Part shown: positions 8,979-16,631 of the stretch, piece by piece
Position numbering within the stretch: the first letter of the stretch is position 1
Layout: every line of letters starts with the position of its first letter
Assembly: GCA_024229195.1 (NCBI GenBank)
Contig: JAAESS010000248.1
Coordinates: forward strand, 1-37,416
DNA: 37,416 nt
Source of the DNA: Flavobacteriales bacterium
GTDB taxonomy: Bacteria; Bacteroidota; Bacteroidia; Flavobacteriales; Flavobacteriaceae
Direction of reading: 5' to 3'
Translations under genes and position numbers: made by a program
The notes under the pieces: model-generated
Databases searched by the model: none
What the model was told of the DNA's origin: nothing
What the model saw: the letters and a program-made list of their open reading frames with translations, nothing else

Positions 8979-9995
8979 TTATTTTTCAATCAATTTGATC
9001 TCAAAAACCTTATTCCAGTTTTTTCCTGTTACATATAGTCGGTCATTTTCCTTATCGTAGGCAATACCGTTTAACACATTATCTTCTCCTTTTTGTCCGG
9101 CCTTGGCTTGCAGACCCTTTAAACTAACAATCCCCTCTATAGCCCCATTGGAAGGCTCAACAATAAGAATTGAATTCTGCTGCCATATGTTCGCATAGAT
9201 CTTACCATTCACGTACTCAAGTTCATTCAGTTTTTCAGCTTTCCGCTTATTAGTATATGTCTCAATAAACGAAAGCTCTTTCTGGGTTTGAGGATCCAGG
9301 AACCACATACGTTCAGAACCATCGGTTTTTACCAGATAGTCTTCATTATGGGTAAGACCCCAGCCTTCAGAACTTTGACCATATTCAAATGAGCTTTCAA
9401 GCTCAAAGCTTTCCAAATCATAAATAAAGCCTATTTTTTTTCTCCAGGTCAATTGATAAATCTTCCCATTTTTGATCGTCATACCTTCCCCAAAATATTG
9501 CTTTTCAAGATCTATATTTTGCAATACTTTTCCTGATTCAATGTCAACTTTTCGCAAAGATGACTTTCCATTCTGCCCGGTACTTTCATAAAAGTAGCCA
9601 TTGTGATACACAAAACCTTGAGTAAAGGCCTGATCATCGTGAGGATATTCATTGACAACCTCATAGGTAAAAACTTCAGGGGCTTTGTCATTTAAAAAGT
9701 AGATCGTATTATTTAATTTTTTGCTTTTCCCGTCAAAATATATTGTGGCTGACAAGGCTTGTTTTCCTAATTTATAATTCTTGATATCAATAGTCTCATT
9801 ATTATTGATCAAACGACCATTAAGAAAATACTGAACAGAATCTATAGGATTATTTTTTTTATCTTGTACACTAATTGTTAAGGGTTTATCTATTTGAATA
9901 CTTTTGGGAGATTCTAACTGAAATTGATACTTATTACCACATGCATTCAAAATAAGAAGGAATACCACCGCAAGAACGTAAGCAATTTTATTCAT
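8979..9995 (-). CDS. Glutaminyl-peptide cyclotransferase (lipoprotein)
   Basis: Beta-propeller (plant/bacterial type) glutaminyl cyclase, which turns N-terminal glutamine of exported proteins into pyroglutamate. The lipobox LNAC near residue 19 predicts lipidation. Residues about 25-108 form an extra beta-sandwich-like N-terminal domain; the cyclotransferase domain starts at YPHDDQAFTQGF and includes YESTGQNGKSSLRKVD, FGEGM, LTWR, SSEGWGL and LNELEYVNGKIYANIW, all typical of the family. It is the first gene of the leftward run and is divergent from the L31 gene. Many Bacteroidota signal peptidase cuts expose Gln, so a general role in maturing exported proteins is plausible but inferred. Confidence 0.9.
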   Translation of the reverse strand: MNKIAYVLAVVFLLILNACGNKYQFQLESPKSIQIDKPLTISVQDKKNNPIDSVQYFLNGRLINNNETIDIKNYKLGKQALSATIYFDGKSKKLNNTIYFLNDKAPEVFTYEVVNEYPHDDQAFTQGFVYHNGYFYESTGQNGKSSLRKVDIESGKVLQNIDLEKQYFGEGMTIKNGKIYQLTWRKKIGFIYDLESFELESSFEYGQSSEGWGLTHNEDYLVKTDGSERMWFLDPQTQKELSFIETYTNKRKAEKLNELEYVNGKIYANIWQQNSILIVEPSNGAIEGIVSLKGLQAKAGQKGEDNVLNGIAYDKENDRLYVTGKNWNKVFEIKLIEK

Positions 9996-10030
9996 ATTAT
10001 TATTTTTTGTTTAAAATAACTAAAATAATG

Positions 10031-10060
10031 TTTGAGTTTTAAAAATATTATTTAAATTTG
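10031..10060 (+). promoter_or_regulatory. Bacteroidota-type promoter for L31
   Basis: A TTTG at 10031-10034 is followed after 18 bp by TAAATTTG at 10053-10060, an exact match to the -33 TTTG / -7 TAnnTTTG consensus of the Bacteroidota primary sigma factor. Transcription would start around 10065-10067. Confidence 0.75.
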
Positions 10061-10132
10061 CACTCTCAAATTCGGCAGGTGCTGAATCTACTTTTAAGAG
10101 AAGCGAAAGTATAAAATTTAAATGAGTTAACG
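10061..10132 (+). promoter_or_regulatory. Structured 5' leader of the L31 gene
   Basis: The 5' untranslated region can form two consecutive hairpins: ATTCGGC/GCTGAAT (10070-10087, 7 bp with one G-U pair, loop AGGT) and ACTTT/AAAGT (10090-10110). A minimal ORF ATG-AGT-TAA at 10122-10130 ends 2 bp before the L31 start codon. It may be an autoregulatory ribosomal protein leader; no known L31 leader family was recognised. Confidence 0.4.
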
Positions 10133-10384
10133 ATGAGAAAAGGAATACATCCAGAAAATTATAGAATGGTAGCGTTTAAAGATATGTCGAACGGAGATGT
10201 TTTTTTAACAAAATCAACTGCTAATTCAAGAGAAACTATTGATGTAGAAGGTGTTGAATACCCATTGATCAAATTGGAGATCTCTCGTACTTCTCATCCT
10301 TACTATACAGGTAAAATGAAATTGGTTGATACAGCTGGTCGAATTGACAAGTTCAAATCTAAATATGCCAAATTCAAAAAATAA
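10133..10384 (+). CDS. rpmE2: 50S ribosomal protein L31, type B (zinc-free)
   Basis: Type B bL31 of the large ribosomal subunit, 83 aa. The N-terminus MRKGIHPENYRMVAF and the C-terminal FKSKYAKF are typical. No cysteine occurs in the protein, so this is the C-minus form that does not bind zinc. The gene stands alone between its own promoter with a structured leader and a terminator. The start is the only ATG that fits; the ATG at 10122 is out of frame and stops after two codons. Confidence 0.97.
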   Translation: MRKGIHPENYRMVAFKDMSNGDVFLTKSTANSRETIDVEGVEYPLIKLEISRTSHPYYTGKMKLVDTAGRIDKFKSKYAKFKK

Positions 10385-10410
10385 GAATTAGTTTCTTTAC
10401 AAATTTTACA

Positions 10411-10446
10411 AAAAAAGTCCTTTTTCCAAAAAAAGGGCTTTTTTTA
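10411..10446 (+). terminator. Rho-independent terminator of the L31 gene
   Basis: A long stem AAAAAAGTCCTTTTT / AAAAAGGGCTTTTTT with one G-U pair is followed by a T run, 26 bp after the L31 stop codon. Confidence 0.85.
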
Positions 10447-10665
10447 TTCACGGTATACCATGAAATTCATCAACAATTCTGGGTATATTTATTAACTTTC
10501 TTAGGATAAGCCATTTTAATTTTTAACTTTGATTTAAGATTAATGCTCAGCCTTTGGCAAAGTAATTGATTTAATCTTTATAATATCCCCTCTAATAACG
10601 CCTATGAATCATAGATTGAATCTAAACCATTCAATTTGTAAAATATTTTAACCTAATTAAAGATC
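10447..10665. other. Intergenic gap, no feature recognised
   Basis: This AT-rich stretch between the L31 terminator and the MltR-like gene holds no ORF, RNA gene or convincing promoter that I can see. It must contain the promoter of the following gene, but no clean TAnnTTTG match with a spaced TTTG is present. Confidence 0.5.
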
Positions 10666-11133
10666 ATGGAGATAAGTGAGGTAAAAGTTAGAAATGAGTT
10701 TTTTGTGTCAGCACTATTCGTAGAGAGTACGATTACTGACTACTTATCTGAAAAACTCAACATCAAAGATAGTATCAATTCAGAATTATTAGGTAATCAC
10801 GATAATGCACTTTCATTCAGTGACAAAATATATGCATTGATGGAGTCTGAAAATCTGTCGATCATAGACAAAAGCAAATTATCAGTCTTTAGAGAAATTC
10901 ATTTAGAATTCATTGGAAATTCCGGTGCCTATTCTCTAGAAGAAAGTTTTACATCTGATGACAGTAACGATGATTTTTTATTGATCCTTTATCCTCAGAA
11001 CGATTACCTTCCAAGAGAAGAAAAATTGACCAACGCTTGTTATCAATTGATTGGTGAGGTTTCTGAATTAGTTTCAGATTACACCAATATACCTGAAGTA
11101 AAAATGACCAAAAGAAATCGTTTTTTCAATTAA
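10666..11133 (+). CDS. Small helical protein, MltR/DUF4145-like pattern
   Basis: A 155-aa soluble protein that I do not firmly recognise. The order of motifs, an N-terminal helix (FFVSALFVESTITDYL), then LLGNHDNALSFSDKIYAL, then LSVFREIHLEFIGN, resembles the MltR / DUF4145 helical family (LL....SFSsKI..a......d...L..ir.iRN.faH). The usual RN-x-x-AH end is only partly kept (FIGNSGAY), and the C-terminal part is acidic. No signal peptide or membrane segment is seen. It is monocistronic, with the previous gene terminated upstream and a terminator downstream. The family link is inference from pattern only; MltR-type proteins include regulators and many of unknown function. Confidence 0.7.
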   Translation: MEISEVKVRNEFFVSALFVESTITDYLSEKLNIKDSINSELLGNHDNALSFSDKIYALMESENLSIIDKSKLSVFREIHLEFIGNSGAYSLEESFTSDDSNDDFLLILYPQNDYLPREEKLTNACYQLIGEVSELVSDYTNIPEVKMTKRNRFFN

Positions 11134-11212
11134 TACAGCTTAAAAATCGGAAAAGTTACGATGCTATTTTCCTTTTTATTCATCTTACAATAAATAATTA
11201 ATATTAGTTCTT

Positions 11213-11241
11213 AAAATGACCGCAATCGCGGTCATTTTTTT
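11213..11241 (+). terminator. Rho-independent terminator
   Basis: Perfect stem ATGACCGC / GCGGTCAT (11216-11223, 11228-11235) with loop AATC, extended by A-T pairs and followed by a T run. It ends transcription of the MltR-like gene 80 bp after its stop codon. Confidence 0.88.
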
Positions 11242-11243
11242 GT

Positions 11244-11251
11244 TAAATTTG
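11244..11251 (+). promoter_or_regulatory. -7 element for the Nudix gene
   Basis: TAAATTTG is an exact TAnnTTTG match 18 bp upstream of the Nudix start codon. No TTTG lies at the right distance upstream, because the preceding terminator hairpin occupies that position. The promoter call is therefore half-supported. Confidence 0.45.
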
Positions 11252-11269
11252 TAGGTATCAATCAATGAA

Positions 11270-11701
11270 ATGGGAAAAATATACAGACAGGCCGTGATGG
11301 CGGTCATCATCAATGAGGAGTCAAAAGTACTTATTGGCTATTCACCTCGTGACAAGAGTTATAAATTTCCTCAAGGTGGACTGGAAGGCAAAGAAGATCT
11401 GATTTCGGGAATTCAAAGAGAGCTTATGGAAGAGTTGAATTATCATTTACTTCATGATCATATCCTTGAAGTTTATCAGGAAAAAGTAAGGTACCCATTT
11501 CCTCCTAACTGCCATCCTGTTTATATGGGTCAGGAATTATCAATCGTAAAGATCAAGCATAGAAATGAAGCCCAGACGATACCTCAAGACGATGAATTTG
11601 ATAAATTAATTTGGATTTCACCCAAAGATGTAAGAACATACAATTATGAATATCGATCAGATGCCTATCACAAAGCGCTTCTTATCTGTGGCTTGCTCTA
11701 A
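11270..11701 (+). CDS. Nudix hydrolase, RppH/Ap4A hydrolase-like
   Basis: A 143-aa Nudix enzyme. The Nudix box is GGLEGKEDLISGIQRELMEELNY (residues about 36-58), intact except that the late Gly is replaced by Asn. The FPQGG just before it and the short length match the RNA pyrophosphohydrolase / dinucleoside polyphosphate hydrolase branch, so removal of pyrophosphate from RNA 5' ends or Ap4A cleavage is likely. The gene ends in a 4-bp convergent stop-codon overlap (CTAA) with bshC on the other strand. RppH itself is not proven by sequence alone. Confidence 0.87.
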   Translation: MGKIYRQAVMAVIINEESKVLIGYSPRDKSYKFPQGGLEGKEDLISGIQRELMEELNYHLLHDHILEVYQEKVRYPFPPNCHPVYMGQELSIVKIKHRNEAQTIPQDDEFDKLIWISPKDVRTYNYEYRSDAYHKALLICGLL

Positions 11702-13302
11702 AGATCAGGAGAAATAAGATCAAACTTCAGATTTAAGGGCTTAAGAATCTGAACTAGCATTGGAATCAACTCATCTCCATAAATTTCATAGAATTCAGAA
11801 AAATTAGCCTGTCTTTCCTGAAGACTCTGTTTGGGGAATAATTGATCTTGAAGACTCGTAATACGCAATACAATCTCTTCATACTTTCTTTTTTGAGCTC
11901 GTAAAAGTCTTTTTTCAAGCTTATCCAAACCATTTAATTGTTTCTTTTCCTGAGCGAGTACGGCGCCACTAAATGACTTATCGGTTTTATCAGATAAGGA
12001 TTTTAATTTACCAAACATCTCTTCCAAATCATTTCTTTCCTGTGAAAAATCAATATTCACATCCGAGATCTCCTTTACCTTTTTTTTGACCAAATCATTC
12101 TGTTTTAGAAAAATATCCTGCTCAGACAAACCTAATCTAGTCATTTTTTTACGCTGCTTTCGATCAATGATCAACACTGAATTACGGAGCAGTAAAATTG
12201 GAAAAGGAATCGACACCTTTTCAAAGAAATTTTTAAGCTGCATCCAATAAGCTAATTCTCCACCTCCGCCTATATAGCAAATATTTGGTAATATAACCTC
12301 TTGAAACAAAGGCCTCATCAGTACATTAGGACTAAACTTCTCAGGCGATGTTTCAACCAGATCCATCATTTCATCTTTTGAAAAAACAAGATCGGTATTG
12401 TTAATTTTATAACGACCTTCTTCGAATAAAATACGCTCTCTGAGATCATCGTCCAGAAAAAATAAATTGACTTCCCTTGGGTTGACCTGAATGGCATAAG
12501 ATTCACCTAAAGCCTTATTGGTCTCACTCACCTGCTCAAAGCAAATTTGTCTTGTTAATTCCTCCTTTATACAGGGAGTAAACAATCTTTTTAAGTCTGA
12601 ATTATCTCCGTCAACAATCACTAATCCATAGGCTGCAAAAAGTTCGTTGGCTAAATATCTCGTAGCTTCAGTTAGCGTTGAATGTTTTAAATAAGCATCC
12701 TGAAATAACTGTTTTAACTTAACAGCATGTTTATTGCTTCCAAAGTATTCTTCTATCATCTTAAAAACTCCATCCAATCCTTCATTCGAAGTTCTACCAA
12801 CTGCGCCTTGCACATCTTTATCCCATTGTAGCCTCTTTCCTTTGTAATTGAAATAACAGATCTCTTCAAAATCATGATCTTCAGTGGCCATCCAATAAAC
12901 AGGTACGAAATTTTTATCAGGGAAATTCTCTTTTAATTCACCGGCAAGATTAATAGCCGAAATAATTTTGTAAAGAAAATATAAAGGACCTGTAAAAAGA
13001 TTTAGTTGATGTCCTGTGGTCACGGTAAAAGTATTCTTATCCTGGAGTAATAGCAGGTTTTCCTGGGTTGCTTCAGACAAGCTTAAATGCTTTGTTTGCC
13101 GCTTTAAACAATCATATAAAACCTTTCTGTCTTCTTTGGAAATGGAGACTGATTTTTCTTCTATCTGATTCTTAAATCCTTCAATATTTGGAAAATTATT
13201 ATAATACCTTTTCAAGGAATCCTTCTGATCAAGGTAATCACAGATGATCTTTGAAAAATAACCTGTATCCTGAGATTTAACGGTCGAGCTAATTTGTTCC
13301 AA
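11698..13302 (-). CDS. bshC: Bacillithiol biosynthesis cysteine-adding enzyme BshC
   Basis: Adds cysteine to glucosamine-malate as the last step of bacillithiol synthesis, giving a low-molecular-weight thiol for redox defence. The 534-aa protein has the family motif VTTGHQLNLFTGPLYFLYKIISAINLA and FVPVYWMATEDHDFEEI, with a C-terminal coiled-coil region (about 400-490). The start must be TTG at 13302: upstream in-frame codons contain no ATG, and the resulting N-terminus reaches the conserved TGYFSKIICDYL at the expected distance. bshA and bshB are not in the window. The 153-bp gap from rimO suggests its own promoter, but none is clear. Confidence 0.93.
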   Translation of the reverse strand: MEQISSTVKSQDTGYFSKIICDYLDQKDSLKRYYNNFPNIEGFKNQIEEKSVSISKEDRKVLYDCLKRQTKHLSLSEATQENLLLLQDKNTFTVTTGHQLNLFTGPLYFLYKIISAINLAGELKENFPDKNFVPVYWMATEDHDFEEICYFNYKGKRLQWDKDVQGAVGRTSNEGLDGVFKMIEEYFGSNKHAVKLKQLFQDAYLKHSTLTEATRYLANELFAAYGLVIVDGDNSDLKRLFTPCIKEELTRQICFEQVSETNKALGESYAIQVNPREVNLFFLDDDLRERILFEEGRYKINNTDLVFSKDEMMDLVETSPEKFSPNVLMRPLFQEVILPNICYIGGGGELAYWMQLKNFFEKVSIPFPILLLRNSVLIIDRKQRKKMTRLGLSEQDIFLKQNDLVKKKVKEISDVNIDFSQERNDLEEMFGKLKSLSDKTDKSFSGAVLAQEKKQLNGLDKLEKRLLRAQKRKYEEIVLRITSLQDQLFPKQSLQERQANFSEFYEIYGDELIPMLVQILKPLNLKFDLISPDL

Positions 13303-13455
13303 TGAAATGAAGTTTTTAGTAAAAATACACCTTTTTTAATCTTAAAAAAGAAGGTCTGTTTTTTTTAACCTTGTTTTAAGAATCTTAGGAAGTGAATCCT
13401 TAAATTATTCGATACTTCGTTGAAATTAAAAAAATAGTGTGCGATATCTCCTAAC

Positions 13456-14766
13456 CTAGGAGGGTTTCCCGTATAGATCGAAATCCGTGGCTTCCGTTAT
13501 GGTAATATCGATGAACTGACCAATCTGAAGATAATGTTTAGTGGCATCAACAATAACATTATTATCTACGTCAGGACTGTCAAACTCCGTTCGTCCAATA
13601 AAAAAGTTCCCTTCTTTTCGATCAAAAATACACTTAAAAGTTTTACCTACTTTTTCCTGATTCAGATCAAAAGAGATCTGACCTTGAATTTCCATTAGAT
13701 CTGCTACGCGCCTCTCCTTTACCTCCTCAGGAACGTCATCTTTCAGCAGATAGGCATGGGTATTTTCTTCATGAGAATAAGTAAAGCAACCCATTCTTTC
13801 GAACCTTGTACTTCTTACAAATTCTTTTAGCTCTTCAAATTGTTCTTCTGTTTCTCCCGGATAGCCTGCAATAAAAGTGGTACGTATAGCCATTTCAGGA
13901 ACCATTTCTCTGAATTTTTTTATCAGATCAATTGTTTTCTCGGAATTGTTTCCCCTTCTCATAGATTTCAGAAGCTCTGAATTGATATGTTGTAAGGGAA
14001 TATCGAGATAATTACACACCTTGGATTCGTTTTTCATCACCTCCAAAACATCCACAGGGAAGCCTGTTGGAAAAGCGTAATGCAACCTTATCCACTCAAT
14101 ACCATCTACCCTCACTAACTCTTTTAAGAGATCAGCAAGCGCTCTTTTATTATAAAGATCTAATCCGTAATAGGTAAGGTCCTGAGCTATTAAAATCAGT
14201 TCTTTAACTCCATTGGCAGCAAGACTTTCCGCTTCTTTTACTATTTCTTCTATGGGTGTTGATTTATGTCCACCTCGCATCAAAGGTATCGCACAAAACG
14301 AACATGGTCGGTCACATCCCTCAGCAATCTTTAAATATGCATAATGCTTCGGTGTTGTAGTCAGTCGCTCCCCAACAAGTTCATGCTTATAATCCGCTTC
14401 GAGTGCTTTTAATAAATTCGGAAGATCATGTGTGCCAAAATACTGATCCACATCTGAAATTTCATTTTCAAGATCCGGCTTATAACGCTCACTTAAACAT
14501 CCGGTAACAAATACCTTATCTACTGTACCTGCCTCTTTTTTATCTACATAATGTAAGATCGTATTGACAGACTCTTCCTTGGCCTTTCCTATAAATCCAC
14601 AAGTATTGATCACTACAATATTCCCGTCGTCATTTTCATCTTCATGAACCACGTCTTTGTTATTCGCTTTGAGCTGACCCATTAATACCTCACTGTCGTA
14701 TACGTTTTTAGAACAGCCTAAAGTGACAACATTTATTTTATTTTTCTTTGAAGATTTTGTGCGCAT
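13456..14766 (-). CDS. rimO: Ribosomal protein S12 methylthiotransferase RimO
   Basis: Radical SAM methylthiotransferase that modifies the conserved aspartate of ribosomal protein S12. N-terminal cluster cysteines are seen in LGCSKN (C18), NTCGF and VTGCLSE; the radical SAM triad is CDRPCSFC (about residue 147), followed by AIPLMRGGHKSTP, which separates RimO from tRNA-modifying MiaB. A TRAM-like domain forms the C-terminus (about 370-436). Length of 436 aa is normal. It lies 102 bp downstream of ftsY on the same strand; the gap holds two GC-rich hairpins. Confidence 0.95.
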   Translation of the reverse strand: MRTKSSKKNKINVVTLGCSKNVYDSEVLMGQLKANNKDVVHEDENDDGNIVVINTCGFIGKAKEESVNTILHYVDKKEAGTVDKVFVTGCLSERYKPDLENEISDVDQYFGTHDLPNLLKALEADYKHELVGERLTTTPKHYAYLKIAEGCDRPCSFCAIPLMRGGHKSTPIEEIVKEAESLAANGVKELILIAQDLTYYGLDLYNKRALADLLKELVRVDGIEWIRLHYAFPTGFPVDVLEVMKNESKVCNYLDIPLQHINSELLKSMRRGNNSEKTIDLIKKFREMVPEMAIRTTFIAGYPGETEEQFEELKEFVRSTRFERMGCFTYSHEENTHAYLLKDDVPEEVKERRVADLMEIQGQISFDLNQEKVGKTFKCIFDRKEGNFFIGRTEFDSPDVDNNVIVDATKHYLQIGQFIDITITEATDFDLYGKPS

Positions 14767-14812
14767 AATTTCTTAACTCTTTCAATTTCACTTTTAATTC
14801 CTCAACTGGTCT

Positions 14813-14856
14813 GAAGTGAAGGGTGCACTTCCGAAAGGTTCACCACTTGAGTGGTG
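14813..14856 (-). other. Two GC-rich hairpins between ftsY and rimO
   Basis: CACCAC-TTGA-GTGGTG (14841-14856) and GAAGTG-(7 nt)-CACTTC (14813-14831) are perfect inverted repeats in an otherwise AT-rich gap. Neither is followed by a T run in either direction, so they do not look like ordinary terminators. They could be an RNA processing or regulatory element in the ftsY-rimO transcript. Confidence 0.4.
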
Positions 14857-14868
14857 GCAATAATATTT

Positions 14869-15825
14869 CTACTTAAAAAAAGAATCTACAAACTCAGTTT
14901 TATTGAATACCTGAAGGTCTTCAATACCTTCTCCTACTCCAATATATTTTACCGGAATCTGAAATTGATCTGAAATACCGATTACAACGCCGCCTTTGGC
15001 TGTACCATCAAGTTTGGTTACTGCAAGCGAGGTCACTTCTGTAGCTTTTGTGAATTGTTTGGCTTGTTCAAAAGCATTTTGTCCTGTAGAACCATCTAGA
15101 ACCAACAAAACCTCATCAGGTTTATTTGGTGTTATTTTTTGCATGACCCTTTTGATTTTTGACAGCTCGTTCATCAAGTTTACTTTATTATGTAGTCGTC
15201 CTGCTGTATCAATTATCACTACATCCGCAGATTGTTTTACAGCAGATTGTAAAGTATCATAGGCCACAGAAGCCGGATCACTGCCCATCTCCTGTCTTAC
15301 CATAGGCACATCAACACGATCTGCCCAAACTTGAAGTTGGTCAATGGCGGCTGCCCTAAACGTATCAGCAGCTCCCATTACTACTTTTAATCCCTGTTTT
15401 TTAAACTGTGAAGCCAGCTTACCTATGGTAGTTGTTTTCCCAACTCCATTAACTCCTACAACCATAATTACATATGGTCTTTCAGCATCAGAAGGAATTC
15501 CAAATTCAGTTTCGTTTCCCGTATTGGTTTTTGCCAGAAGGGCCGCAATTTCCTCTCTGAGAATTTCATTCAGTTCATCGGTTCCAAAATACTTATCTCT
15601 TGAAACACGAGCTTCGATCTGTTCGATGATTTTTAAGGTGGTATCTACTCCAACATCAGAGGATACCAGAACCTCTTCTAGATTATCTAACACATCATCA
15701 TCTACAGTCGACTTACCGGCTACTGCTTTTGATAACTTATTAAAAAAAGAAGTTTTAGATTTCTCCAGTCCTTTGTCTAAGGTCTCTTTCTTTTCTTTGG
15801 AGAATATTTTTTTGAACAAACTCAT
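14869..15825 (-). CDS. ftsY: Signal recognition particle receptor FtsY
   Basis: SRP receptor GTPase that docks ribosome-nascent chain complexes at the inner membrane. The N domain occupies about residues 20-105 and the G domain follows with GVNGVGKTTTIGKLA (about 123), DTFRAAAIDQL, DTAGRLHNK and TKLDGTAKGG. At 318 aa it is short because the acidic A domain is reduced to a few charged residues, as is common outside Proteobacteria. It lies downstream of the L28-L33-DUF4295 operon but behind a terminator, with a TAACTTTG box in between, so it is probably transcribed separately. Confidence 0.96.
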   Translation of the reverse strand: MSLFKKIFSKEKKETLDKGLEKSKTSFFNKLSKAVAGKSTVDDDVLDNLEEVLVSSDVGVDTTLKIIEQIEARVSRDKYFGTDELNEILREEIAALLAKTNTGNETEFGIPSDAERPYVIMVVGVNGVGKTTTIGKLASQFKKQGLKVVMGAADTFRAAAIDQLQVWADRVDVPMVRQEMGSDPASVAYDTLQSAVKQSADVVIIDTAGRLHNKVNLMNELSKIKRVMQKITPNKPDEVLLVLDGSTGQNAFEQAKQFTKATEVTSLAVTKLDGTAKGGVVIGISDQFQIPVKYIGVGEGIEDLQVFNKTEFVDSFFK

Positions 15826-15862
15826 ACTTTGATTCTGATTAGGTCGATTGTTTTTGCAACTG

Positions 15863-15870
15863 CAAAGTTA
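15863..15870 (-). promoter_or_regulatory. -7 element for ftsY
   Basis: On the minus strand TAACTTTG, an exact TAnnTTTG match, lies 37 bp upstream of the ftsY ATG and just after the terminator of the preceding operon. No TTG was found at the -33 spacing. Confidence 0.45.
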
Positions 15871-15910
15871 ATTAAAATTCAGAGGATTATCATCTGTGGC
15901 CTAAAATCAA

Positions 15911-15941
15911 AAAAGCCACTTTCAAAAAGAAAGTAGCTTTA
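15911..15941 (-). terminator. Terminator of the L28-L33-DUF4295 operon
   Basis: On the minus strand a 12-bp stem AAAGCTACTTTC / GAAAGTGGCTTT with one mismatch is followed by a T run, 23 bp past the DUF4295 stop codon. Confidence 0.8.
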
Positions 15942-15963
15942 TAAATATTTTAAAAAGTAAGGA

Positions 15964-16116
15964 TTACTTCTTGCTTAAGTATTCGTTTACTTTACTAGGA
16001 TCCATAATGCTTTCAACAAATGTATAAGCACCAGATTTTTCTGATTTAACCATTTTTATAGCTTTGGTCAATCTCTTTGACCCTGTTTGTAACGATGCTA
16101 CTGATTTCTTTGCCAT
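15964..16116 (-). CDS. DUF4295 small basic protein, probable ribosomal protein
   Basis: A 50-aa gene absent from the supplied ORF track because of its size. Its product begins MAKKSVASLQTGSKRLTKAI and ends SKVNEYLSKK, rich in Lys, which matches the Bacteroidota-specific DUF4295 family. It lies 45 bp after rpmG in the L28-L33 operon and is closed by a terminator. As I recall, the Flavobacterium johnsoniae ribosome structure revealed a phylum-specific subunit called bL38 that belongs to this family; the operon position supports a ribosomal role, but that identity should be checked. ATG start, clear stop TAA. Confidence 0.88.
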   Translation of the reverse strand: MAKKSVASLQTGSKRLTKAIKMVKSEKSGAYTFVESIMDPSKVNEYLSKK

Positions 16117-16161
16117 GACTCAATGTTTATCTGACATTCTCACAAAAGTGAAAATCTCTAA

Positions 16162-16347
16162 TTATTTAATTTCTTTGTGAACTGTCATTTTTTTCAAGAT
16201 AGGATTGAATTTTTTGACTTCTAATCTATCCGGAGTATTTTTTTTATTCTTCGTTGTGATATAACGAGACGTTCCAGGTTGTCCAGAAGCTTTGTGCTCT
16301 GTACATTCTAATATAACCTGTATTCTATTTCCTTTCGACTTTGCCAT
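16162..16347 (-). CDS. rpmG: 50S ribosomal protein L33 (zinc-free form)
   Basis: bL33 of the large subunit, 61 aa. The core [37 protein letters not shown] is characteristic. Only one cysteine remains (ECTEH), so the CxxC pairs of the zinc-binding form are missing. It starts 7 bp after rpmB stops, forming a ribosomal protein operon with rpmB and the DUF4295 gene. Confidence 0.97.
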   Translation of the reverse strand: MAKSKGNRIQVILECTEHKASGQPGTSRYITTKNKKNTPDRLEVKKFNPILKKMTVHKEIK

Positions 16348-16354
16348 CTTCTTC

Positions 16355-16594
16355 TTATTTTTTTAGAAAACCATTAGCTCTAGCTTCAGCAACTACTGCC
16401 TCAACACCTTTCTTATTGATATTCTTTAAAGCTCGTGTAGAAACTTTTAAAGTTACCCATTTGTCTTCTTCTGGTAAATAAAAACGTTTTTTTACCAAAT
16501 TAACTTTGAATTTCCTTTTAGTTCTATTCATAGCGTGAGATACGTTGTTTCCAACCATTGCTCTCTTGCCCGTTAACTCACATACTCTTGACAT
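16355..16594 (-). CDS. rpmB: 50S ribosomal protein L28
   Basis: bL28 of the large subunit, 79 aa. [33 protein letters not shown] is typical. Only one cysteine is present, so the zinc-binding CxxC pairs found in some L28 proteins are absent. It is the first gene of the L28-L33-DUF4295 operon and has a full consensus promoter whose -33 element lies inside the 3' end of cinA. Confidence 0.97.
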   Translation of the reverse strand: MSRVCELTGKRAMVGNNVSHAMNRTKRKFKVNLVKKRFYLPEEDKWVTLKVSTRALKNINKKGVEAVVAEARANGFLKK

Positions 16595-16631
16595 TTCCTG
16601 ACTGTTTTAATTCTTATTTCAAAACGAGGTG

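Noticed and set aside
13332-13354. AT hairpin between bshC and rimO as a terminator
   Set aside because: TAAAAAAG/CTTTTTTA forms a stem, but it has almost no GC and no following T run in the rimO direction.
15344-15832. 162-aa plus-strand ORF
   Set aside because: It lies entirely opposite ftsY, whose conserved GTPase motifs prove the minus frame; the plus product has no recognisable domain.
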